Of a stretch of 64,000 nt of DNA, positions 44,463 to 53,490 are shown in pieces; the stretch's first letter is position 1; every line of letters starts with the position of its first letter. This DNA is from Streptomyces clavifer. Its GTDB lineage: Bacteria > Actinomycetota > Actinomycetes > Streptomycetales > Streptomycetaceae. The notes beneath the pieces are model-generated. The model saw only the letters and a program-made list of their open reading frames with translations. It did no database searches and was not told the origin of the DNA. Location of the stretch: contig BMWJ01000001.1 of NCBI GenBank assembly GCA_014651175.1, positions 372,001 through 436,000 of the forward strand, written 5' to 3'. The position numbers and the translations under genes were made by a program.

Positions 44463-47066
44463 CTATTCCTGTGTTCCGACGGTCAGCTCGGTCACGCCCG
44501 TCGGCTTCTCGGGGTCCGGGGAGGTCACCGTCACCCGTACCTTCCTGGCCGCGTGGCCGGTCCGGAAGGGCTGCCAGGTCCGACCGTCCAGCGAGGTCTC
44601 CAGGGCGTGGGAGGCCGGAGCGACGTCGGTCCAGCGCGGGGTGAGGGAGGAGATCCGGCGCACCCCGCGCAGGTCCACCGTCAGCGTGCCCGTCGCACCG
44701 TCCGGGGACCAGGCCGTCGACGGACTGCCGTCCACCGCCGCCTCGGCGTACAGGCCGGGGGACTCCGAGGTGGCCGTCGCCGCGCGGCAGCGCGCGGCGT
44801 CGGACGTCGGCGTGAGGTCGGGCCGCCGGGTGGGGAGCGTGAGGGTGGTGGAGAGCAGACGGGGGCCGGCGGGGGTGTGGACCGTGAAGGGGGCGCCGTC
44901 CGTGAGCCGGACCGTGGTGCTCCGGGCGCCGATGGAGACGTCGTACGTGCGACCGCGGAAGCGGAGTCCGGTGAGCTCCACGCCCTCGCGGAGCTGCGGC
45001 GGCAGGAGCGGGTCCAGCCGCACCCCGTCCTCGCGCAGCCGGAGCCCGGTCAGACCGTGGGTGAACACCTGGAGGAAGCCGCCCTTGCCGGTGACGAAGT
45101 CCTCGGCCGGAAAGCCGGAGAGCGGGTCCGACGCCCCGGACTTCTCGCCGCGTGCCTCGGAGAACAGGCTGTACGGCCCGCGGACGAACGGGCGTACGGC
45201 GCGCTGGAGGTAGGTGTACGTGGCGCAGCCGGGTTTCCCGATCGCCGCAGCGTCGATCGCGTGCACCGAATCCGTCATCGCGGGACCGTCCGGATCGGTG
45301 CGCGCCGCGTAGTAGTCGAGCGTCGCGGCGGCGGCGCCGTTCTCCATGGGCCATTCCAGCGGGTGGACGAGCAGGACGGTGTCGGCCTGCTTGATCGTCG
45401 AGCCGTTGTACCCGGCGTACTGGAGGAACAGCTTCCGCTCGGCGTCGTACGGGATCCGGAGCCCGTCGGCCACGCGGGTCCACCCGGCGGGTGCGGGATG
45501 TCCGAGGAGCTCGGCTGCGCGGGTGGCGTTGCGCAGCGCGGTGGCGGCGACCGCGTTGGTGAAGACGCCGTCGGTGACGCCGTTGCTGTACTCGTCGGGG
45601 CCCGCGACGTTCTCCACCGAGTAGCTGCCGTCGCTGTTGGCGGTGGCCCGGGACTGCCAGAAGTCCGCGATGCCCTTCAGGAGCGGCCAGCCCCGGCCGG
45701 CGAGCCAGGCGCGGTCACCGGTGGCGAGGTAGTACTGCCAGACGGCGAGCGCGACATCGCCCTGGAGGTGGTTCTGGGTGAGGCAGTGCGGCGGGTCCCA
45801 GCTCTGGCACTCGGAGTCGAGCCGGCCCCTGCTCGCGCTCGTCCAGGGGTAGAACAGGCCCTCGTGGCCGAGCTGCTCGGCGTTCGCGCGGGCGGCGCCC
45901 CGGGTGCGGTAGCGGTATTCGACGACCGAGCGGGCCAGCTCGGGGCGGGTGGCGAGCAGCCCGGGGAACATCCAGGTCTCGGCGTCCCAGAACACCATGC
46001 CCGCGTAGTTGTCGCTGGTCAGCCCGGCCGGGGCGATGCTGTCCGAGGATCCGGGCCGGGTGTTGGCGAGCAGCCCGTACTGCGCGGCCCGCAGCCAGGC
46101 CTGCAGGTCCGGACTGCCCGGCACGGCGATGTCGGACGCCCAGGCCGTCCGCCAGGCCGCCGCGTTGTCGGCGAGGACCCCGGTCCAGCCCCGCCGGGCG
46201 GCGCGCTGCGAGGCGTCGCGCGCCGAGGCGAGCGGGGTGTGGGAGGTGAGGGCGGAGTCGACGCCCACGTACTTCTCGAAGGTGTACGAGCGGCCCGCCT
46301 CGACGCGGGTGGGGTGGATGCCCTCGCCGGAGCCCGTCTGGACGATCGCGCCCTCGGTGCCCGTACCGAGCGTGCGGAACGTCCCGTCCCCGGCGACCGT
46401 GACCCGGCGCGCCCCGCGCTCGTCCAGTCGGCCCGTCACGGTCGCCGTGCCGCTCCAGTGCGTGGTCATCCGCAGGCGCACGGCCCCGGCGTGCACGTCG
46501 GAGCGGTCGGCCAGCACCTCGTAGGTGAGGTCGGTCGCACGGCCGTCGGCGGTGGTCCAGCGCAGGGAGGTGACCACGACGCCGCAGCGCAGGAACAGGG
46601 TCTGGCGGTAGCGCGAGACGCGTCCCGCCGGGGTGGAGGCGCCGTACGTCTCCGAGCCGACGCGTACGTCGAGGGTGGTCCAGCTAGGCAGTGCGGCGAT
46701 CACCTCCCGGCCCGCGGCGAGGTCCTTGTCGCGGGCGTAGAGCCCCGCGACGAAGGCGCCGTCGTAGCGCGGGGTGTAGAGGGGCCAGCCGGTCTTCCCG
46801 CCCGTCGCCGCGTATCCGGCACCCGTGGCGGGCACCCGGTGCCCCAGGTAGCCGTTCCCGACATAGGGGTCGTATCCCTCGGCCTCACCGAAGACGGTGG
46901 ACGTCGGCGCCCAGGAGGCGTCGGGGGAGGGGGCGCCGGGTGTCCTCGGCTGCCCGCAGACAGGGGCGGACGGCGGCGGCGCGGCGGCGTACGAGAGCGG
47001 CGGCAGGGGCGCGATCATTGCGCAGGCGGCCAGGGACGCGAGGAGGGGGAAGCGCTTGGGGCTCAC
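44463..47066 (-). CDS. Secreted GH65 glycosidase with a C-terminal carbohydrate-binding domain
   Basis: An 867-aa enzyme of glycoside hydrolase family 65, most like extracellular acid trehalases. A signal peptide (about residues 1-27, cleaved near SYA-A) precedes the N-terminal beta-sandwich (about 50-310), the (alpha/alpha)6 catalytic barrel (about 320-680; FWDAETWMFPGLL and the acid-containing ENVAGPDEYSNGV near 505), a small C-terminal beta domain, and a discoidin-like domain (about 745-865; AAVDGSPSTAWSPDGATGTLTVDL). GTG at 47066 has no ribosome site but TACCTT lies exactly six bases upstream. The substrate is likely trehalose or another alpha-glucoside; kojibiose or nigerose are possible. 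Confidence 0.87.
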   Translation of the reverse strand: MSPKRFPLLASLAACAMIAPLPPLSYAAAPPPSAPVCGQPRTPGAPSPDASWAPTSTVFGEAEGYDPYVGNGYLGHRVPATGAGYAATGGKTGWPLYTPRYDGAFVAGLYARDKDLAAGREVIAALPSWTTLDVRVGSETYGASTPAGRVSRYRQTLFLRCGVVVTSLRWTTADGRATDLTYEVLADRSDVHAGAVRLRMTTHWSGTATVTGRLDERGARRVTVAGDGTFRTLGTGTEGAIVQTGSGEGIHPTRVEAGRSYTFEKYVGVDSALTSHTPLASARDASQRAARRGWTGVLADNAAAWRTAWASDIAVPGSPDLQAWLRAAQYGLLANTRPGSSDSIAPAGLTSDNYAGMVFWDAETWMFPGLLATRPELARSVVEYRYRTRGAARANAEQLGHEGLFYPWTSASRGRLDSECQSWDPPHCLTQNHLQGDVALAVWQYYLATGDRAWLAGRGWPLLKGIADFWQSRATANSDGSYSVENVAGPDEYSNGVTDGVFTNAVAATALRNATRAAELLGHPAPAGWTRVADGLRIPYDAERKLFLQYAGYNGSTIKQADTVLLVHPLEWPMENGAAAATLDYYAARTDPDGPAMTDSVHAIDAAAIGKPGCATYTYLQRAVRPFVRGPYSLFSEARGEKSGASDPLSGFPAEDFVTGKGGFLQVFTHGLTGLRLREDGVRLDPLLPPQLREGVELTGLRFRGRTYDVSIGARSTTVRLTDGAPFTVHTPAGPRLLSTTLTLPTRRPDLTPTSDAARCRAATATSESPGLYAEAAVDGSPSTAWSPDGATGTLTVDLRGVRRISSLTPRWTDVAPASHALETSLDGRTWQPFRTGHAARKVRVTVTSPDPEKPTGVTELTVGTQE

Positions 47067-47147
47067 CGTACGAAGGTAGGGAAGACGACGGCGCCGGTGC
47101 GGTTACGGCGCGCGGACCGGTGCAGGGACCAGGACTGGGAGAGTGGG

Positions 47148-47630
47148 ATGTCGTATCCGGAAGCGACGTACAGGGACGGCGGGGGCGAGATCAGTGCGCG
47201 GTACCGGCCCGCGGAGACCGCGCCGAATCTGCTGACGCGCGGCGGCGGCTCCACGCACTACCTGGCGACGACGGAGCAGACGCACGGCGAGTTCGGCCTC
47301 TACCGGATCGACATGGCGCCCAGGGCCGGCGGCCCCGCGACGCACTTCCACCGGACGATCTCGGAGTCCTTCTTCATCCTCGGCGGGACGGTGCGGATCT
47401 TCAACGGGGAGCTCTGGGTGGACGCGACCGAGGGCGACTTCCTCCAGGTGCCGCAGGGCGGGCTGCACGCCTTCCGCAACGACGCCGACGCACCCGCCTC
47501 CATGCTGCTGCTGTTCACCCCCGGCGCGCCGCGCGAGGAGTACTTCGAGAAGGTGGCGCAGGTCGCCGACTGGCCGGAGGAGGAGCGGGCTGAGTTCTTC
47601 CTCAGGCACGACACGTACTGGACGGACTGA
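47148..47630 (+). CDS. Cupin-domain protein
   Basis: A 160-aa single-domain cupin. Motif 1 is seen in GGPATHFHRTISESFFILGGTVRIFNG (His-His-Glu metal ligands, about residues 63-90) and motif 2 around GDFLQVPQGGLHAFRND (about 98-114). ATG at 47148 is preceded by GGGAGAG. Metal binding is likely; the reaction is unknown. It is divergent from the GH65 gene and convergent with the PLP enzyme, with only ten bases between stops. Confidence 0.85.
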   Translation: MSYPEATYRDGGGEISARYRPAETAPNLLTRGGGSTHYLATTEQTHGEFGLYRIDMAPRAGGPATHFHRTISESFFILGGTVRIFNGELWVDATEGDFLQVPQGGLHAFRNDADAPASMLLLFTPGAPREEYFEKVAQVADWPEEERAEFFLRHDTYWTD

Positions 47631-47640
47631 GAGCGGCCGG

Positions 47641-48759
47641 TCACGGTGGGGCGAGACCCGTCTTGAGACCCGCCCCGCACAGGGGCACGACGACGCTGCG
47701 GTCGGTCCAGTCGCCCACGGCCGCCCAGCAGACGACTCCGGTCGTCTCCACGAAGAAGCCGCGGGCCGCCAGGTCCAGTTGCGCCGCACGGATCCGGTCC
47801 TCGGACACGGTGAGGAAGGTGCCGCCCGACTCCCTTACGGCCGCCAGGATCTGCCGGGCGCGCGGCGGGCGGGGGATGGCGATGCCCTCGGCGAGGGTGG
47901 ACGACGCGGTGTCCGGGGCGTCGAGCAGCCCGTCCGAGCCGGCCCGGAAGGCCGTCGCGAGCGGTGACACGGCCTCGGCCTGCACGGCGATCAGGGCCGG
48001 GCGGCGGTCGATCAGGCCCTGGGCGAGCAGCTCCGAAGTGGCGAGGGCGGCGCCGAGCAGCAGGGTGCCGTTGCCCACGGGTACGGCGATCGCGTCCGGC
48101 AGCGTGCCGCCCAGGTCCTCCCACATCTCGTACACGTAGGTCTTGGTGCCGTGCAGGAAGTACGGGTTGTGGACGTGCGAGGCGTAGAACGTGCCCGGGG
48201 AGCCGGCCGCCGCCCGGGCGGCCCGGGCCGTCGCCTCGCGGTCGCCCGGGACGATCTCCAGCCGGGCGCCGTGGGCCCGGATCTGCTCGGTCTTCTTCGG
48301 TGACGTTCCCTCGGGCACGTAGACCGTGCACGGCAGTCCCGCGCGGGCGCAGTACGCGGCGAGGGCCGTCCCCGCGTTGCCGCTGCTGTCCGCGACCACC
48401 CGCTCCGGGGCGAGGCGGCGGGCCAGTTCGGCCAGCATCACCGCGCCCCGGTCCTTGAAGGAGAGCGTGGGCATCAGGAAGTCGAGCTTGGCCGAGACGC
48501 TCGCGGTGAGGGGGACCAGAGGGGTCCGTCCTTCACCGAGGGAGACGGCCGGATCGGCGAGCGGGAGTGCCTCTTCGTAACGCCACAGTGAATTGACGCG
48601 GCCGGTGAGCGAGTTGAGGGGCGCCGACGACAGAACGCCGGCGTCCAGGTCCCACGGTCCACCGCAGACCGGACAGCACCAGGTCAGAGTGTCCGTCCGG
48701 GCGCGGGTCCCGTCCTGCGGGCAGAGGTAGGTGGCCACGCCCGCCAGCATGTCAGGCAT
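47641..48759 (-). CDS. Threonine-synthase-like PLP enzyme
   Basis: A 372-aa fold-type II PLP enzyme. An N-terminal zinc-ribbon-like segment (YLCPQDGTRARTDTLTWCCPVCGGPW, four cysteines) precedes the catalytic domain. The PLP lysine lies in TLSFKDRGA (about residue 102) and SSGNAGTALAAYCA (about 125) is the Asn/substrate loop. PVGNGTLLLGA is the phosphate-cradle loop. This zinc-ribbon form is typical of archaeal-type threonine synthases and their paralogues; threonine synthase or a related beta-replacing enzyme is possible. ATG at 48759 is chosen; another ATG three codons later exists. Confidence 0.82.
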   Translation of the reverse strand: MPDMLAGVATYLCPQDGTRARTDTLTWCCPVCGGPWDLDAGVLSSAPLNSLTGRVNSLWRYEEALPLADPAVSLGEGRTPLVPLTASVSAKLDFLMPTLSFKDRGAVMLAELARRLAPERVVADSSGNAGTALAAYCARAGLPCTVYVPEGTSPKKTEQIRAHGARLEIVPGDREATARAARAAAGSPGTFYASHVHNPYFLHGTKTYVYEMWEDLGGTLPDAIAVPVGNGTLLLGAALATSELLAQGLIDRRPALIAVQAEAVSPLATAFRAGSDGLLDAPDTASSTLAEGIAIPRPPRARQILAAVRESGGTFLTVSEDRIRAAQLDLAARGFFVETTGVVCWAAVGDWTDRSVVVPLCGAGLKTGLAPP

Positions 48760-48918
48760 GTGACCCGTGCATTGCGGCGGAGAAGACACTCTTGTGCGAT
48801 TCCTATGGATCCGCCAATCTTTCGCTGGCAGCAGGGCATGCCGCTCACATGGACCCTCGTGGAGCGCGGAACCCCCATGTCCGGATTGTCATGAGCATGC
48901 CTTGTTCCACCCCTTGCG

Positions 48919-48957
48919 CCCCCATGCACAGCGATGCAGGACATGCACCCCCATGCA
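48919..48957. promoter_or_regulatory. Phased ATGCA repeats upstream of the subtilisin gene
   Basis: ATGCA occurs at 48924, 48934, 48943 and 48953, about one helical turn apart. The outer two copies lie in the identical 10-mer CCCCCATGCA. The array ends 39 bp before the protease start and may be an operator for cooperative binding. Confidence 0.45.
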
Positions 48958-48996
48958 TTCCCCACCAGCGCACCGCAACCGAGGAGGACCCCTCAC

Positions 48997-50583
48997 ATGG
49001 CAGTACAGAAGAGGAACCGCTACGCGCGAAGACTGACCGCGACGAGCGTCATGACGGGCGCCGCCCTGGCCCTCTCGACCGCAGCGGCCTTTCCGGCCCT
49101 GGCGTCGGGCAGCGCACCGGAAGGCGTGATCGAGAACGCCGGCGCCCCGGGCGTCATCAGCGGCAGCTACATCGTCACGCTCGACGAGTCCGCCGCCGAA
49201 GCGGACTCGGCCGAAGGCAGGGCGCTCGCCGCGGAGTACGGCGCGAAGATCAGGAAGACGTACCGCGCGGCCGTCAACGGATACGCCGTCGAGCTCTCCG
49301 CCGCCCAGGCGAAGAAGTTCGCCGCGGACCCGGCCGTCGAGTCCGTCGTGCAGAACCGGACGTTCACCATCTCCGGCACCCAGCCGTCACCGCCCTCCTG
49401 GGGCCTGGACCGGATCGACCAGACGGCGCTCCCGCTGAACCAGAGCTACACCTACCCCGACAAGGCGGGCGAGGGCGTCACCGCGTACGTCATCGACACC
49501 GGTGTGCGCATCAGCCACAGCGACTTCGGCGGGCGGGCATCGAACGGCTACGACGCGATCGACAACGACAACGTCGCGCAGGACGGCAACGGCCACGGCA
49601 CCCACGTGGCGGGCACCGTCGCCGGAACCGCGTACGGCGTGGCCAAGAAGGCGAAGATCGTAGGCGTCCGGGTCCTCAACAACAGCGGCTCCGGCACGAC
49701 CGCACAGGTCGTCGCGGGCATCGACTGGGTGACGGCCAACGCCGTCAAGCCGGCCGTCGCCAACATGAGCCTCGGCGGCGGTGCGGACTCCGTCCTGGAC
49801 GCCGCCGTGCAGAGCGCCGTCAACTCGGGGATCACCTTCGCCGTCGCGGCGGGCAACGAGTCGACCAACGCCTCGACCAAGTCGCCCGCACGCGTCGCCG
49901 ACGCGATCACGGTCGGCTCCACGACCAGCACCGACGCCCGTTCGAGCTTCTCGAACTACGGCAGTGTCGTGGACATCTTCGCCCCGGGTTCCTCGATCAC
50001 CTCGGCCTGGAACACCGGCGACAGCGCCACCAACACCATCTCCGGCACGTCGATGGCGAGCCCGCACGTCGCCGGCGCGGCCGCCCTGTACCTCGCCGAC
50101 AACCCCGGCAAGACGCCGGCACAGGTCTCCGCCGGGCTCGTCGCCGCCGCCACGAGCGGTGTGGTGACGAACCCGGGCACCGGCTCACCCAACAAGCTGC
50201 TGAACGTCGGCACCGGCGGCACCACGCCGCCGCCCACCGGGGCCAGGTTCGAGAACACCACCGCCTACGCGATCGCCGACAACGCCACGGTCGAGTCGCC
50301 GGTCACCGTCTCCGGTGTCAGCGGCAACGCGCCGTCCGCGCTCAGTGTCCCCGTCAACATCACCCACACCTACTCCGGTGACCTGAAGATCGACCTGGTC
50401 GCACCCGACGGTTCGGTCTACAACCTCAAGGCCTACGGGACCGGCGGCAGCACCGACAACGTGATCACCACCTACACGGTGAACGCCTCGTCGGAGGTCG
50501 CCAACGGCGTCTGGAAGCTCCGGGTCAGCGACAACTACGCGGCCGACACCGGGAGGATCAACTCCTGGGCCCTGCAGTTCTGA
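48997..50583 (+). CDS. Secreted subtilisin-family serine protease (S8) with P-domain
   Basis: A 528-aa secreted protease. A signal peptide (about residues 1-37, ending FPALASG) is followed by an I9 propeptide (about 55-125, SYIVTLDESAAEADS), which folds the enzyme and is then removed. The S8 domain (about 130-400) has the full triad: D167 in YVIDTG, H200 in NGHGTHVAG and S352 in GTSMASPHVAG. A C-terminal proprotein-convertase P-domain (about 415-528, SGDLKIDLVAPDGSVY) follows. ATG at 48997 is preceded by GAGGAGG. It is a typical extracellular Streptomyces protease, usually growth-phase regulated. Confidence 0.95.
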   Translation: MAVQKRNRYARRLTATSVMTGAALALSTAAAFPALASGSAPEGVIENAGAPGVISGSYIVTLDESAAEADSAEGRALAAEYGAKIRKTYRAAVNGYAVELSAAQAKKFAADPAVESVVQNRTFTISGTQPSPPSWGLDRIDQTALPLNQSYTYPDKAGEGVTAYVIDTGVRISHSDFGGRASNGYDAIDNDNVAQDGNGHGTHVAGTVAGTAYGVAKKAKIVGVRVLNNSGSGTTAQVVAGIDWVTANAVKPAVANMSLGGGADSVLDAAVQSAVNSGITFAVAAGNESTNASTKSPARVADAITVGSTTSTDARSSFSNYGSVVDIFAPGSSITSAWNTGDSATNTISGTSMASPHVAGAAALYLADNPGKTPAQVSAGLVAAATSGVVTNPGTGSPNKLLNVGTGGTTPPPTGARFENTTAYAIADNATVESPVTVSGVSGNAPSALSVPVNITHTYSGDLKIDLVAPDGSVYNLKAYGTGGSTDNVITTYTVNASSEVANGVWKLRVSDNYAADTGRINSWALQF

Positions 50584-50614
50584 CGCGCACCGCTCCATGA
50601 GCCGGTGAACGCGA

Positions 50615-50645
50615 GCGGGGCGGCTGCCGACGGCAGCCGCCCCGC
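50615..50645 (+). terminator. Terminator after the subtilisin gene
   Basis: A 15-bp perfect stem (50615-50629 with 50631-50645) around a single central A; the effective loop would open to about five bases. It lies between the convergent protease and chitinase genes and could serve both. Confidence 0.82.
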
Positions 50646-50719
50646 GATCCCGTCCCCGAGGTGTGCTCCCGGCGCCGGGACCGGCCCGCGGCAGACGGCG
50701 GGCCGGGGCGTGCGTCCCC

Positions 50720-52096
50720 CTAGCGCCGGCCCAGCCCGCGGTCGACGGCGGCCATCAGCTCGCCGTCGTCCGTGTCGCCGTCCAGCGACCAGAACATCGC
50801 CCCGCCGAGACCGCGGTCCCGGATGTACGAGGTCTTGGTGCGCAGCACCTGGGGATCGTCGTACGTCCACAGGGTCGTGCCGTCGAACAGCCAGGCGTGG
50901 CCGTTGCGGGCGTCCCGGTGCACCGTGTACTGCCCGGAGTCGGCCAGCTTCTTGAGAGCCTTGTAGTCCTCGTAGCCGGCCGCGTAGGTGGCAGGTGCCG
51001 GGGCCGTGGCCGGTTGTCCGAGACCGTCACCGCCGCCGGTGACCCCCGTCCAGCCCTGACCGTAGAACGGCATCCCCACCACCAGCTTGCGGGCCGGTGC
51101 TCCGCGCCTGATCCAGTCGCGGACGGTCTGGTCGACGCTGAAGTCGCCCTTGGCGAACAGCGCGGACTGCTGGGCGGTCGTCTTCTCGCCGGAGACGTGG
51201 AAGTCGTAGCCCTGGAGGTTGACGAAGTCGAAATCCTTCATGATGCGGGGGACGTCGAAGCCCGCGTCGATCTTCTCGGGGGCGGTGGGGACGAAGGCGG
51301 AGAGCTCGTAGTGCTTCCCCTTCCCCTTCCCCTGCTGCGCCTTCGTCTGCTGCTTCTTCGCGTGGGCGTCGAGCTGGGTGCGGAACTCGTGCACGAGGGC
51401 GGTGAAGTTCCGCTTGTCCTCGGGACGGTGGACGGTGTCCGTGTCGCCGGCGGAGCCGGGCCACTCCCAGTCGAGGTCGATGCCGTCGAAGAGTCCGGCC
51501 GCGGCGCCGGCGCCCCCGCGCGCGCCGTCCTGCGGCAGGTTTCCCTTGATGTACAGGTCGATGCAGGACGAGACGAGCGCTTTGCGGGAGGCGGCCGTGC
51601 GGGCGGCGTCCGAGAAGTGGGTGGACCAGCTCCAGCCGCCGAGGGAGATCATCACCTTGAGGCCGGGGTGCGCGGCCTTGAGCTCGCGCAGCTGGTTGAA
51701 GTTGCCTGCGAGGGGCTGGGTGTCGGTGTCGGCGATCCCGTCCACCGATCCGGCGGCGTCCAACGGGCGGGCGTAGTCCGCCCAGGCGTCGGCCTCGCCG
51801 GGCACGTTGCCGGTGAAGCACCTGCCTTCGGCGCTGACGTTGCCGAAGGCGTAGTTGATGTGGGTGAGCCGGGCCGCTGTCCCGCTCGTCTCCAGGTCCT
51901 TGACCTGGAAGTCGCGTCCGTAGACGCCCCACTGGGTGAAGTAGCCGACGGTCTTGTACGCGCGGTCGTGGTGTCCGCGGTCACCCGGGGCGGCGCCGCG
52001 GCCGGCCCCGTCCGCCGTGGCGGCGGGGGCGATGCCGGCCAGCAGCGTGAAGGCGCAGGCCGCAATGGTCAGTCTGGACAGGCTTCTTCGGCGCAT
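50720..52096 (-). CDS. Secreted GH18 chitinase
   Basis: A 458-aa family 18 chitinase that hydrolyses chitin. The signal peptide is RRRSLSRLTIAACAFTLLAGIAPAATA (about residues 2-29). The catalytic TIM barrel has the motif FDGIDLDWEWP (DxxDxDxE, about 196-206), the substrate-site SLGGWSWS (about 148) and a Tyr/Trp-rich C-terminus (MFWSLDGD). A chitinase insertion-like domain lies between about 330 and 400. No separate chitin-binding domain is present. ATG at 52096 follows AGGAA. A DasR-like operator lies 73 bp upstream, which supports control by N-acetylglucosamine. Confidence 0.95.
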   Translation of the reverse strand: MRRRSLSRLTIAACAFTLLAGIAPAATADGAGRGAAPGDRGHHDRAYKTVGYFTQWGVYGRDFQVKDLETSGTAARLTHINYAFGNVSAEGRCFTGNVPGEADAWADYARPLDAAGSVDGIADTDTQPLAGNFNQLRELKAAHPGLKVMISLGGWSWSTHFSDAARTAASRKALVSSCIDLYIKGNLPQDGARGGAGAAAGLFDGIDLDWEWPGSAGDTDTVHRPEDKRNFTALVHEFRTQLDAHAKKQQTKAQQGKGKGKHYELSAFVPTAPEKIDAGFDVPRIMKDFDFVNLQGYDFHVSGEKTTAQQSALFAKGDFSVDQTVRDWIRRGAPARKLVVGMPFYGQGWTGVTGGGDGLGQPATAPAPATYAAGYEDYKALKKLADSGQYTVHRDARNGHAWLFDGTTLWTYDDPQVLRTKTSYIRDRGLGGAMFWSLDGDTDDGELMAAVDRGLGRR

Positions 52097-52168
52097 GGGG
52101 CTCGTTCCTGTGCGTGTTCCGTGGCTGGAGGGACAGCTGGAGCCGTGCTGTGCTGTGCACAGGAAGGT

Positions 52169-52184
52169 ATTGGTCTGGACCAAA
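52169..52184. promoter_or_regulatory. DasR-responsive-element-like operator
   Basis: ATTGGTCTGGACCAAA contains the inverted repeat TTGGTC/GACCAA and matches 12 of the 16 positions of the dre consensus ACTGGTCTAGACCAGT. It lies 73 bp before the chitinase start and 148 bp before the divergent GntR gene. DasR, the GntR-type repressor of chitin and N-acetylglucosamine genes, is the expected ligand. Confidence 0.75.
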
Positions 52185-52331
52185 AGCGGTCAAGGGTTTG
52201 ACGGCGCCCGCACGAGGTATGCGCTGGTCGGCGCGGAATCATCACTTCGGGTGAAACTTTGGCCCGTGCTTGCGGGAATCAACCCACGGTTGCCACGCTG
52301 TTGCTGTCTGTCAACCTGTTGGGAGTGGCCT

Positions 52332-53084
52332 GTGCCTTTCGGTGAGCAGCCCGCCTATCTGCGCGTGGCGAGCGATCTCAGGGAGAAGATCGTCAACGGC
52401 GCGCTGCCGCCCCACACCCGTCTGCCGTCGCAGGCACGCATCCGCGAGGAGTACGGGGTCTCGGACACCGTCGCGCTGGAGGCGCGCAAGGTGCTGATGG
52501 CCGAAGGTCTCGTCGAGGGGCGGTCCGGCTCGGGCACGTACGTGAGGGAGCGGCCGGTTCCGCGCCGGATCGCCCGTTCCGGCTACCGGCCGGGCGCGGG
52601 AGCGAGTCCGTTCCGCCAGGAGCAGACGGCGGACGGAGCGCGCGGAACCTGGGAGTCCCGCAGCGAGCAGGAGGATGCGGGCCCGGAGGTCGCCGAGCGC
52701 CTCGGCATCGAGCCGGGCGACCGCGTGATGCGTACGAGGTACCTCTTCCGGGAGGGGGGCGAGCCGATGATGATCTCCACGTCGTGGGAGCCCCTGGCCG
52801 TCACGGGGCGCACGCCGGTGATGCTGCCCGAGGAGGGCCCGTTGGGCGGCTGCGGGGTGGTCGACCGGATGGCCGCCATCGACGTCGTCGTGGACAACGT
52901 GGCGGAGGAGGTCGGCGCCCGCCCGGGGCTCGCGGAGGAGCTCCTGGCGCTCGGGGGTGTGCCCGGCCATGTGGTGATCGTGATCGGGCGGACCTACTAC
53001 GCGTCGGGGCGGGCCGTGGAGACGGCCGATGTGGTCGTCCCCGCCGACCGCTACCGCATCGCCTACCATCTGCCGGTCAGATGA
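52332..53084 (+). CDS. GntR/HutC-family transcriptional regulator
   Basis: A 250-aa regulator. The winged helix covers about residues 8-75 (YLRVASDLREKIVNGALPPHTRLPSQARIREEYGVSDTVALEARKVLMAEGLVEGRSGSGTYV-like). A UTRA effector domain follows (about 100-245, AERLGIEPGDRVMRTRYLFREGGEPMMISTSWEP). UTRA domains bind sugars phosphates or histidine-like ligands. GTG at 52332 follows GGGAGTG. It is divergent from the chitinase gene, so it may sense a related substrate, but it is not clearly DasR itself. A terminator lies 220 bp downstream. Confidence 0.88.
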   Translation: MPFGEQPAYLRVASDLREKIVNGALPPHTRLPSQARIREEYGVSDTVALEARKVLMAEGLVEGRSGSGTYVRERPVPRRIARSGYRPGAGASPFRQEQTADGARGTWESRSEQEDAGPEVAERLGIEPGDRVMRTRYLFREGGEPMMISTSWEPLAVTGRTPVMLPEEGPLGGCGVVDRMAAIDVVVDNVAEEVGARPGLAEELLALGGVPGHVVIVIGRTYYASGRAVETADVVVPADRYRIAYHLPVR

Positions 53085-53306
53085 GGGGCGTTCGCCGTGG
53101 CCGCGGCCACGGCTGCGGAGGGCGGCCCGGCGGCCTTCGGTGAGGGAGCCGGTGCGCCGTCGGGGCACCGGTCCGGCAGGGCTGTCGTGTGTCGGGCGAC
53201 GCGTCGTGCCTGGGTAGGGGTGCCGGAGGGTGCCGAGGGCGAGGAGTTTGTGGACGGGGGCGGCTGAGGCGGGCGGTGCCCGCAGCCGCCCCGGATCTCG
53301 GTGTTC
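53085..53306. other. Stretch after the GntR gene without a recognisable gene
   Basis: About 220 bases of GC-rich DNA between the GntR stop and its presumed terminator. It contains a short palindrome (GTGGCCGCGGCCAC, near 53097-53110). No credible gene is seen on either strand. Confidence 0.4.
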
Positions 53307-53334
53307 GGGGGCGCATCCGGCAGGATGCGCCCCC
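53307..53334 (+). terminator. Terminator with T-rich tail
   Basis: A 12-bp perfect stem (GGGGGCGCATCC at 53307-53318 with 53323-53334), a GGCA loop and then TTTGGTTTGG. This is the most classical rho-independent terminator of the window. Confidence 0.82.
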
Positions 53335-53345
53335 TTTGGTTTGGC

Positions 53346-53379
53346 CGGATGCGTATCTCTTTGTGCAAACACGCATCCG
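53346..53379. promoter_or_regulatory. Inverted repeat upstream of the SPOR gene
   Basis: CGGATGCGT (53346-53354) and ACGCATCCG (53371-53379) are perfect 9-bp inverted arms around 16 AT-rich bases. The arms reuse the CGCATCC/GGATGCG sequence of the terminator just upstream. The site lies 112 bp before the small SPOR gene and could be an operator or a second hairpin. Confidence 0.5.
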
Positions 53380-53490
53380 CTGAGTAAAGGTCAGGCGTAC
53401 GCTCGGGCATATGCGCACCGCGGTTTCCTGGGGATCCTTAGAGACGTGCACGGCAGTAGGGGGAGGGGCGACATGCCGGGGAGGAACACG

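Noticed and set aside
44553-47147. Long open frame upstream of, and in frame with, the cupin gene
   Set aside because: It is antisense to the GH65 gene and has shadow composition; the cupin starts at 47148 with its own ribosome site.
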